Part shown: positions 1 through 5,339 of the stretch, piece by piece | How the letters are laid out: each line of letters starts with the position of its first letter | Numbering within the stretch: the first letter of the stretch is position 1 | Origin: Hyphomicrobiales bacterium | GTDB lineage: Bacteria; Pseudomonadota; Alphaproteobacteria; Rhizobiales; Devosiaceae | Direction: 5' to 3' | Assembly: GCA_027082895.1 (NCBI GenBank) | Contig: JALWTJ010000277.1 | Span: 1 to 5,339, forward strand | DNA length: 5,339 nucleotides | The notes under the pieces: model-generated | Told to the model about the DNA's origin: nothing | The model's input: the letters and a program-made list of their open reading frames with translations, nothing else | Databases searched by the model: none | Program-made: the position numbers and the translations under genes

Positions 1-315
1 CGGTTTGCCCACATCCATGGCTTCCAGCCGTGCCAGTTCATCGACCCGCTCCAGAACAAGAGCACCCATCCGGGTCAGGATGCGCCCCCGCTCCAGCGCA
101 CTCAAACGTCCCCATTCTCCCTCAAGCGCCCCCCGCGCCGCACCAACCGCCGCATCAATATCCGCCGCCCCCCCCCGCGCGATCTGCGCCAGTTCACTGC
201 CATCGGAAGGATTTTCCAGGGACAATGTCTGCTCTGAAAGGGGCGCTGTCCACTCTCCGTTGATGAAACAACATGCCGGGTCAAACCCCAGCAAACCTGA
301 AATGTCAGCCATCAT
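1..315 (-). CDS. Aldehyde dehydrogenase, N-terminal part (3' end beyond the window)
   Basis: This frame is open from an ATG at 315 to the left edge and gives 105 residues with no stop. Two adjacent ATGs (315 and 312) can serve as the start; an AGGAG lies 5 bases before the first and 8 before the second. The protein shows the standard opening of the NAD(P)-dependent aldehyde dehydrogenase superfamily: FINGEW at residues 17-22, ENPSDG at 34-39, the DIDAAVGAAR helix near 52-61, and the helix that ends in LEAMDVGKP at the edge. The family oxidises an aldehyde to the acid using NAD(P)+ in the cytoplasm. The catalytic Cys and Glu lie outside the window, so activity and subfamily cannot be judged. 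The start overlaps the stop of the transporter ATPase (ATGA), so it is probably co-translated with the importer and may act on the imported compound. A run of nine Gs encodes residues 47-50 (RGGA). Membership of the superfamily is secure; the substrate is unknown. Confidence 0.93.
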   Translation of the reverse strand, partial: MMADISGLLGFDPACCFINGEWTAPLSEQTLSLENPSDGSELAQIARGGAADIDAAVGAARGALEGEWGRLSALERGRILTRMGALVLERVDELARLEAMDVGKP

Positions 316-1916
316 GCTCTCTCCTGCCGTGCCTGCAATGCCTTTTCGATGTCCGGAGCCGCTGCCAGCAGTTCCCGCGTATAAGGGTGCTGCGGGGAGC
401 GGAACACCTCCTCGCTGTTGCCCTCCTCGACGATCTTTCCGTCCTTCATCACCAGCACCCGGTCGGTAATGGCCCGCACCACCGTCAGGTCGTGGGAAAT
501 GAACAGATAGGACAGTCCCAGCCGGTCGGAAAGCTCCGCCAGCAGGTCCAGTATCTGTGCCCGGATCGACACGTCCAGGGCCGATACCGCCTCATCCAGA
601 ACGATCAGGTCCGGCCGCAGCAGCAATGCCCGCGCAATGGCGATCCTCTGGCGTTGTCCACCGGAAAACTCGTGGATATACTTGTCCATGTCCGCCGCCG
701 ACATGCCCACATTTTCCAGGGCCTCGGCCACCCGTTCCCGTCGATTGTCAGGGGGCGAATCCAGCAGATGGAAAGGTTCGGCTACCAGCCGTTCCACTTT
801 CCAGCGCGGATTGAAACTGCCATAGGGATCCTGAAACACCACCTGCACCCCGGCCCGCATGGATTTGGGCATGCCCGGCGCAACCCGGACATCCAGAAGG
901 CTGATTTCCCCACCCTGAACGGGGTTCAGGCCCAGTATGGCCCGTGTCAGGGTGGACTTGCCACAGCCACTTTCCCCCACCAGCCCCACATTTTCCCCCT
1001 TGAAAATGTCGAAACTGACATTGTCCACCGCCCGGAACGGCACTGGGCGCCGGAAAAGAGAGGTGCGCTTTCCCTGATATTCCCGGACGACCCCGGAAAC
1101 GCTGAGCACTTTCTTTTCCAGGTCGATCACCCGGTTTTCATCGCGCACCGGCACATGGCTGGAAGCGGCAAACAGGGTCTTGGAATAGGGATGCTTCATG
1201 TCCCGGAACACCTGAACGGTCTCCCCGGCTTCCACCACCACGCCTTTTTGCATGATCGCGATATGGTCGGCCATGTCGGCCACCACTGCCAGGTCATGGG
1301 TGATCAGGATCAGCCCCATCCCGTCTTCTTCTACCAGCTTTTGCAGCAGGGTGAGGATCTGGGCCTGGGTGGTCACGTCAAGGGCCGTGGTCGGCTCGTC
1401 GGCAATCAGCAGCTTGGGACGCAGCGCGATGGCCAGCGCAATCACCACCCGCTGACGCTGTCCGCCGCTCAGTTCATGGGGGTAGCGATCAAGGGGAAAC
1501 TGTTCGGCAGGCAGTTCCACCCGATCCAGCGCCCCCCGGGCGATCTTCATGGCCTCGGAACGGGATACGTCGGAATGCACCAGCACCGTTTCGGCCACCT
1601 GTTCGCCAATCGTCTTGACCGGGTTGAGCGCCGTCATGGGCTCCTGAAAGATCATGCCCACCTCGTTACCCCGCAACGAGCACATGTGCCGTTCGTCCAT
1701 GTCCAGCAGGGATTCCCCGTTCAACATGATGGAACCGGCAGTGGTCGAACCGGCAGGCAACAACTGCATGATGGAAAGGGCGGTCATGGATTTCCCCGAC
1801 CCGCTCTCCCCGATAATGCCCAGGATCTCCCCGCCCTCAAGGGACAGATCCACATCATGCAGAATGTCGGTATCCCCGATCTTCAGCGACAGGTCGCGCA
1901 CATGCAAAAGGCTCAT
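312..1916 (-). CDS. Fused two-domain ABC transporter ATPase (DppD-DppF / GsiA / YejF type)
   Basis: The protein has 534 residues and holds two complete nucleotide-binding domains in one chain. It should sit on the cytoplasmic face of the two permeases and power import by ATP hydrolysis. Domain 1 has Walker A GESGSGKS (36-43), Q-loop Q91, signature LSGGQ (149-153), Walker B ending in E174, and switch H207. Domain 2 has Walker A GESGCGKS (314-321), Q-loop Q362, signature FSGGQ (417-421), Walker B LIVLDE ending in E442, and switch H475. Both ATP sites therefore look competent. Each domain is followed by the HPY motif of the oligopeptide transporter C-terminal region (HPYSKTLFAA near 242, HPYTRELLAAAP near 510). 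The length matches double-headed ATPases such as GsiA and YejF. The ATG at 1916 overlaps the stop of the second permease by 4 bases and has GGAG 6 bases upstream. Its own stop overlaps the aldehyde dehydrogenase start. The fusion removes the need for separate DppD and DppF genes. The family is certain; the cargo is not. Confidence 0.97.
   Translation of the reverse strand: MSLLHVRDLSLKIGDTDILHDVDLSLEGGEILGIIGESGSGKSMTALSIMQLLPAGSTTAGSIMLNGESLLDMDERHMCSLRGNEVGMIFQEPMTALNPVKTIGEQVAETVLVHSDVSRSEAMKIARGALDRVELPAEQFPLDRYPHELSGGQRQRVVIALAIALRPKLLIADEPTTALDVTTQAQILTLLQKLVEEDGMGLILITHDLAVVADMADHIAIMQKGVVVEAGETVQVFRDMKHPYSKTLFAASSHVPVRDENRVIDLEKKVLSVSGVVREYQGKRTSLFRRPVPFRAVDNVSFDIFKGENVGLVGESGCGKSTLTRAILGLNPVQGGEISLLDVRVAPGMPKSMRAGVQVVFQDPYGSFNPRWKVERLVAEPFHLLDSPPDNRRERVAEALENVGMSAADMDKYIHEFSGGQRQRIAIARALLLRPDLIVLDEAVSALDVSIRAQILDLLAELSDRLGLSYLFISHDLTVVRAITDRVLVMKDGKIVEEGNSEEVFRSPQHPYTRELLAAAPDIEKALQARQERA
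319..325 (-). promoter_or_regulatory. Ribosome binding site for the aldehyde dehydrogenase
   Basis: The minus strand reads AGGAGAG just inside the end of the ATPase gene. The AGGAG core is 5 bases from the ATG at 315 and 8 bases from the ATG at 312, so the spacing slightly favours the second start. It is the clearest Shine-Dalgarno sequence in the window, which suggests that the dehydrogenase can be translated well even though it is last in the visible operon. Confidence 0.7.
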
Positions 1917-2863
1917 GTCCGGCTCCGGCGCAGTTTGGGATCAAATACATCGCGCAGCCCGTCACCCATCAGGTTCAGCCCCAGCACCGTCAGGATGATA
2001 GCGATCCCCGGAAGCAACGCCATATGCGGCGCAAAGGAAATCATGGTCTGTGCGTCCGACAGCATGCGCCCCCAGCTCGGCGTCGGCGGCTGCACCCCCA
2101 GCCCCACATAGGACAGGCCCGCCTCAGCCAGAATGCCAAGGGAAAACTGGATCGTGCTCTGCACGATGAGCAGGTTCAGGATGTTGGGCAGGATATGCTC
2201 CAACGAAATCCGCGCCGGCCCCTTGCCCGCCACCTGCGCCGCCAGCACGAACTCCCGCGTCCACAGGGAAAGGGCAGCCCCCCGCGCCAGACGGGCAAAC
2301 ACGGGAATGTTGAAAATGCCGATGGCAATGATCGCATTGACCGCCGAGGGGCCGTAAACGGCCGTGATCAGGATGGCGATCAGCAGGGCGGGAAAGGCAA
2401 ATACCAGATCATTGGTGCGCATGATCAACTCGTCCACCAGCGAACCCAGACGCGCCGCCGCCGCCAGCCCCAGCGGCACCCCGGCAACGATGCCGATACC
2501 TACCGCGATGAAGGCCACCGCGATCGAGGTCCGCGCACCCACCAGGATCATGGAAAACATGTCGCGCCCCAGATGATCCGTGCCAAGAATGTAGGCCGGG
2601 TCGTTACGGCATTTCCAGGAAGAAAACCAGTTATTGTCCGGCGATGGCAGGCCGAGATTGCCGATCCAGTCCTGAAACGGGGGACACAGGAGCTTGTGGG
2701 CTATGTCCACTTCCGTCACGTCGAACGGCGTCCAGATGAAGGACAGCACCGCCGCAGAAGAAAAGATCAGCGTCAGCACCAGACCGATCATGAAACTGGG
2801 AGACTTCAACGCCACCAGGAACAGGTTGTCCCGTGGATCCTCCGCGACAACGTCAATGCTCAT
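1913..2863 (-). CDS. ABC transporter permease, OppC/DppC type
   Basis: This inner-membrane protein of 316 residues should form half of the importer channel. After a short cytoplasmic start it has a first membrane segment (about 23-44), a periplasmic loop, the family hallmark LGTDHLGRD (93-101), and further membrane segments around 112-134, 155-172, 176-190, 230-250 and 280-300. The EAA loop that contacts the ATPase is at about 204-228 (EFVLAAQVAGKGPARISLEH), and the family C-terminus GDGLRDVFDPKLR is at 300-312. The frame is open much further upstream, to 3130, but that stretch lies in the first permease gene and has no transporter character. The ATG at 2863 is preferred because it overlaps the stop of that gene (ATGA) and follows AAAGGGG. 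The loop between the first segment and LGTD looks longer than usual and carries the only two cysteines, C60 and C85. The family assignment is secure. Confidence 0.96.
   Translation of the reverse strand: MSIDVVAEDPRDNLFLVALKSPSFMIGLVLTLIFSSAAVLSFIWTPFDVTEVDIAHKLLCPPFQDWIGNLGLPSPDNNWFSSWKCRNDPAYILGTDHLGRDMFSMILVGARTSIAVAFIAVGIGIVAGVPLGLAAAARLGSLVDELIMRTNDLVFAFPALLIAILITAVYGPSAVNAIIAIGIFNIPVFARLARGAALSLWTREFVLAAQVAGKGPARISLEHILPNILNLLIVQSTIQFSLGILAEAGLSYVGLGVQPPTPSWGRMLSDAQTMISFAPHMALLPGIAIILTVLGLNLMGDGLRDVFDPKLRRSRT
1923..1926 (-). promoter_or_regulatory. Ribosome binding site for the fused ATPase
   Basis: GGAG lies on the minus strand 6 bases before the ATG at 1916, inside the last codons of the second permease. 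It supports this start together with the ATGA overlap, which suggests translational coupling with the permease. Confidence 0.55.
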
Positions 2864-3810
2864 GCCCGCCCCTTTCTCAGCCGGGGATCCACGAACGCAT
2901 AGGCCACATCCACCAGGAACGCCACCACGATCACCGCGAACACCAGCATCATGACAACCGATTTGACCACGATCAGATCCCGCTGCGTGATCCCCAGAAA
3001 GACCAGCGAGCCCATGCCGGGCAGAAAGAACACCTTTTCGATGATGACCGAGCCGGCCATCAGGAAGGAAAACTGCAACCCGATGATGGTCAGCACCGGA
3101 ATAAGGGCATTGCGCAATGCGTGGCGCCACAGGGCCTGCCGGCGCGACAGGCCCTTGGCCCGCGCCGTACGGATGTAATCCTCGCTCAACGTGTCCAGCA
3201 GGCTGGAGCGCATGACCCGGGAAAGTATGGAAGCCTGGGGCAGAGCCAGCGCCACGGCGGGCAGCGTCAGGGCCTTCAGGGCAGGAAAGAACCCCTCCTC
3301 CCAGCCCGGAAATCCCCCGGCACTGAACCAGCGCGCCTTGATGGCCAGCAGCAGCACCAGGATCATGGCAAACCAGAAATTGGGTACCGCAATGCCCAAC
3401 TGGGTGGCCCCCATGATCGTTACATCGGTTGCCGAATTACGGCGGGAAGCGGCCAGCACCCCGACAGGAAAGGCAATCACCACCGACAGGATCAGGGCAT
3501 AGATGGCCAAAGGCAGGGACACCCAGATCCGGTCCGACACCAGCTCGGCTACCGGAACCTTGTAGGTATAGGAGGTGCCGAAATCTCCCCGCAGCAACGC
3601 CATGATCCAGTTGATATAGCGCTCCCACAGGGGCGCATTGAGTCCCAATTGTTCGCGCAAGGCGTCCACCGCCTCCGGAGAAGCTTCAAACCCCATCATG
3701 AACGACGCCGGATCGCCCGGTATGACCTCGATGACAAAGAAAATGACCACGCTTGCCGCGATCAGCGTCAGCACCAGGGACAGCAATCTCTTGAGGATGA
3801 AAACCAGCAT
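2860..3810 (-). CDS. ABC transporter permease, OppB/DppB/GsiC type
   Basis: This inner-membrane protein of 316 residues should pair with the next permease to form the channel. It begins with the typical MLVFILKRLL and a first membrane segment (about 9-29) that runs into the family motif IPGDP (30-34). The periplasmic loop contains a LREQLGL helix and the GDFGTSY motif (75-81). Further membrane segments are near 99-121, 134-158, 178-195, 237-258 and 283-306. The EAA loop that docks on the ATPase is clear at 210-240 (EDYIRTARAKGLSRRQALWRH and onward), and the end FVDPRLRKG is typical of the family. The ATG at 3810 is chosen; an in-frame TTG one codon earlier (3813) is possible but less likely. 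The Shine-Dalgarno is poor: only GGAA about 13 bases upstream. The gene follows the binding protein after 87 bases that contain a hairpin, and its stop overlaps the next permease start. There are no cysteines. Confidence 0.96.
   Translation of the reverse strand: MLVFILKRLLSLVLTLIAASVVIFFVIEVIPGDPASFMMGFEASPEAVDALREQLGLNAPLWERYINWIMALLRGDFGTSYTYKVPVAELVSDRIWVSLPLAIYALILSVVIAFPVGVLAASRRNSATDVTIMGATQLGIAVPNFWFAMILVLLLAIKARWFSAGGFPGWEEGFFPALKALTLPAVALALPQASILSRVMRSSLLDTLSEDYIRTARAKGLSRRQALWRHALRNALIPVLTIIGLQFSFLMAGSVIIEKVFFLPGMGSLVFLGITQRDLIVVKSVVMMLVFAVIVVAFLVDVAYAFVDPRLRKGRA
2869..2875 (-). promoter_or_regulatory. Ribosome binding site deciding the start of the second permease
   Basis: The minus strand reads AAAGGGG, ending 5 bases before the ATG at 2863. 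With the ATGA overlap it fixes the start at 2863 and rules out the longer open frame that begins at 3130. Confidence 0.6.
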
Positions 3811-3813
3811 CAA

Positions 3814-3900
3814 ACTTCATCTGTTCCGGCACGGACATGGCCCGCGCCGCTGCATGAAAAGGGGGCCGGTCACCCGGCCCCCAAAGGCATGAAAGGGCGT
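3814..3900 (-). other. 87-base intergenic spacer in the importer operon
   Basis: This is the only non-coding gap in the window. Apart from the hairpin it holds an imperfect direct repeat on either side of the stem (plus strand gcatgaaaaggg at 3852-3863 and gcatgaaaggg at 3887-3897). It also contains an out-of-frame ATG at 3820, ten bases before the permease start, and only a weak Shine-Dalgarno. No convincing promoter boxes are seen, so the permeases are most likely read through from the binding protein promoter, which lies beyond the right edge. Confidence 0.6.
3857..3882 (-). terminator. Terminator-like hairpin between binding protein and permeases
   Basis: On the minus strand a perfect 9-base-pair GC stem, GGGGGCCGG with CCGGCCCCC, closes a four-base GTGA loop (3882-3861) and is followed at once by TTTT (3860-3857). 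The stem is 18 bases after the TAG of the binding protein gene. The loop fits the stable GNRA tetraloop pattern. The stem is strong but the T run is short, so it may act as a partial terminator, or as a 3' end that protects the binding protein mRNA, rather than a complete stop. In peptide and sugar importers such an element commonly lets the binding protein be made in excess over the membrane parts. On the plus strand there is no T run after the stem, so it points only one way. Confidence 0.72.
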
Positions 3901-5339
3901 CTACTCTTCCCAGTAGACACCGGTCATGTCGTTGGCCTGGGTGGGCGAATTCTCCCACAGGCCCCGGATCTTGGCATTGGCCACACCGGTCTTTGCCAGC
4001 TGGAACAGGAAGCCGTTGACATAATCATCAGCGATCTGCTTTTCGGCCTTGTGGATCAACTCGGTCCGTTTGGCCGGATCCGTCGTGTTGTTCAACTCCT
4101 CCATGATCGCCTTCATGGCGTCCGAAGAATAGTTGAAGTAATACCCGTCCCGCGCATAGATGCCGATATCGAATGGCTCGGTATGGGACACGATGGTCAG
4201 GTCATAGTCCTTGTTCTTGTAGACCTCATCCAGCCACTGGGCCCATTCCAGATTGGTGATCTCGGTATTGATCCCCACGGCACGCAACTGGGCGGCAATG
4301 ATTTCGCCACCACGCCGGGCATAGGTCGGGGGCGGCAGCTTCAGACGCAGGGTAAGATCCTTGACCCCCGCCTCGGCCAGCAACTCCTTGGACTTTTCCG
4401 GATCATAGGCCGACTGCGCCGTCAGATCGATATAATCGGGATTGGACGGATTGAAATGGGTGCCGATGGGCGTTCCATAGCCGAACATGGCCCCGTCAAT
4501 GATCGCCTGCCGATCGATGGCATGGGCAATGGCCTCGCGCACCCGGACATCGTCCAGCGGCGGGTTGGCATTGTTGGTGGAAAGGATGGTTTCCCCTTCC
4601 GTTGCCCCCACGACCACGTTGAACCGCGGATCCGCATCAAGCTGGGCCAGGGTTTCAGGCGCCGGGAAGTTGGGGAAGGCATCCACGTCTTCCGCCATCA
4701 TGGCCGCAAAGGCCGCGGTGGGATCGGAAATGAACTTGAAGGTCACCTTGTCCAGCTTGACCGGCGTGCCCCAGTAGTTTTCATACTTGGTCAGGTCCAC
4801 ATGATCGCCCTTGACCCAGTCCACGAACTTGAAGGGGCCGGTTCCCACCGGATGGGTGGCATTGTCGGCAGCGCTTTCCGGTGCAACGATCACCGAATCG
4901 CCCTTGGCCATCTGGAACAGGAACAGGCCATCGGGCTTGGAAAGGGTGACGCGTACCGTGGTCGGGTCCACCGCTTCCACGCTTTCAATGCCGGCAAAGA
5001 TGTTCTTGTGGGCATTGGTGGAATCTTCCCCCCGTGCCCGGTCCAGCGAGAACTTCACATCCTCGGAATCAAAGGTCGTACCATCATGGAAGGTAACCCC
5101 CGATGCCAGGTGGAACGTATAGACCAGACCATCATCGGAAATGTCCCAGCTGCGCGCCAGGGCGGGAATGACTTCCCCGTTCGAATTGAACCGGGTCAGC
5201 CCTTCGAACACGTTGGCATAGACCACTTCGTCAATGGCCGCCGCGGCGCCCGCCGTCGGGTCAAGGTTGGGCGGCTCCAGCACCATTCCCACGGTAATGT
5301 CGGTGCGCGCGGCCATGGCCGGCGTCAGCGACATTACCG
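3901..5339 (-). CDS. Peptide/opine/nickel-type ABC transporter solute-binding protein (family 5), 5' end beyond the window
   Basis: The frame is open to the right edge. The first Met inside it, at 5334, is probably not the start. The residues there (VMSLTPAMAA, then RTDITVG) look like the end of a signal peptide with an Ala-x-Ala cleavage site, and its charged beginning is missing. No lipobox cysteine is seen, so the mature protein should be free in the periplasm. From that Met, 477 residues are visible. Family 5 features in order are the opening strand ITVGMVLEPPNLDPTAG (13-29), the family signature region ALARSWDISDDGLVYTFHLA with VTFHDGTTFDSEDVKFSLDR (58-99), PVGTGPFKF (162-170), YWGTPVKLDKVTFKFISD (187-204), and the hinge-lobe segment LDDVRVREAIAHAIDR (260-275). 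The C-terminal lobe has EIIAAQLRAVGINTEI (344-359). At about 468 mature residues it is shorter than E. coli OppA or DppA. There are no cysteines. It delivers ligand to the downstream permeases; the ligand cannot be assigned. Confidence 0.95.
   Translation of the reverse strand, partial: VMSLTPAMAARTDITVGMVLEPPNLDPTAGAAAAIDEVVYANVFEGLTRFNSNGEVIPALARSWDISDDGLVYTFHLASGVTFHDGTTFDSEDVKFSLDRARGEDSTNAHKNIFAGIESVEAVDPTTVRVTLSKPDGLFLFQMAKGDSVIVAPESAADNATHPVGTGPFKFVDWVKGDHVDLTKYENYWGTPVKLDKVTFKFISDPTAAFAAMMAEDVDAFPNFPAPETLAQLDADPRFNVVVGATEGETILSTNNANPPLDDVRVREAIAHAIDRQAIIDGAMFGYGTPIGTHFNPSNPDYIDLTAQSAYDPEKSKELLAEAGVKDLTLRLKLPPPTYARRGGEIIAAQLRAVGINTEITNLEWAQWLDEVYKNKDYDLTIVSHTEPFDIGIYARDGYYFNYSSDAMKAIMEELNNTTDPAKRTELIHKAEKQIADDYVNGFLFQLAKTGVANAKIRGLWENSPTQANDMTGVYWEE

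Noticed and set aside
575..600. DEAVSALD instead of DEPTSALD in the second ATPase domain as a sign of a dead site
   Set aside because: The catalytic Glu (E442) and all other motifs are present, and Ala-Val at these positions is a tolerated variant among peptide importer ATPases.
273..2111. Very long plus-strand open frame of 612 codons opposite the ATPase gene
   Set aside because: It is fully antisense to the ATPase, the end of the second permease and the dehydrogenase start. Its product is low-complexity, rich in His, Gln, Pro and Gly, with no recognisable domain. Long open antisense frames are expected opposite GC-rich genes with biased third positions.
2024..2902. Plus-strand open frame of 292 codons opposite the second permease
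   Set aside because: The product is a run of Arg, Gln, His and Gly with no domain, and it lies wholly opposite a clear permease gene. It is a shadow of GC-rich coding.
2864..3130. N-terminal extension of the second permease by 89 residues
   Set aside because: The extension overlaps the first permease in another frame and reads as Arg/Gly/His-rich sequence without membrane character. The ATG at 2863 has a ribosome site and an ATGA overlap.
3811..3813. TTG as the start of the first permease
   Set aside because: An ATG follows directly at 3810, and the family normally begins with this hydrophobic stretch right after Met. There is no ribosome site that favours TTG.
5332..5334. ATG at 5334 as the true start of the binding protein
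   Set aside because: It would leave a signal peptide of only about nine residues without a charged start or hydrophobic core. The frame continues open to the window edge, so the gene is better read as 5' partial.
1..5339. CRISPR array, transposon ends, tRNA or rRNA genes, phage or defence genes
   Set aside because: No spaced repeats, terminal inverted repeats, transposase motifs or tRNA-like folds were seen by eye on either strand. Almost the whole window is accounted for by five transporter and enzyme genes.

Overview
The window is a single block of minus-strand genes from a GC-rich Gram-negative bacterium. A proteobacterium, probably an alphaproteobacterium, fits best. The reasons are the GC-rich third positions, a periplasmic-type solute-binding protein with a type I signal peptide and no lipobox, and a double-headed transporter ATPase of the GsiA/YejF kind. 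The species cannot be named from the sequence.

Read in the direction of transcription (right to left) the layout is as follows. (1) A family 5 extracytoplasmic solute-binding protein lacks the start of its signal peptide at the right window edge and ends at 3901. (2) An 87-base gap, 3814-3900, holds a strong GC-rich hairpin followed by four Ts. (3) An OppB/DppB-type permease occupies 3810-2860. (4) An OppC/DppC-type permease occupies 2863-1913. (5) A fused ATPase with two nucleotide-binding domains occupies 1916-312. (6) The first 105 residues of an NAD(P)-dependent aldehyde dehydrogenase start at 315 and run off the left edge. The last four genes are joined by three identical 4-base ATGA stop/start overlaps, so they form one tightly coupled operon.

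Together genes 1-5 make a complete ABC importer of the peptide/opine/nickel (PepT) class. The binding protein captures the ligand in the periplasm, the two permeases form the channel, and the single fused ATPase replaces the separate DppD and DppF subunits. The aldehyde dehydrogenase is overlapped with the ATPase gene. This suggests that the imported compound, or a product of it, is oxidised through an aldehyde, so the cargo may not be an ordinary peptide; the substrate itself cannot be read from the sequence.

Nothing here looks like a mobile element, CRISPR array, RNA gene or undescribed system; the window is mostly ordinary transporter operon. The points worth a second look are the hairpin between the binding protein and the permeases, the weak and possibly competed start of the first permease, an enlarged periplasmic loop with a lone cysteine pair in the second permease, the aldehyde dehydrogenase linkage, and a 9-G run early in the dehydrogenase gene.
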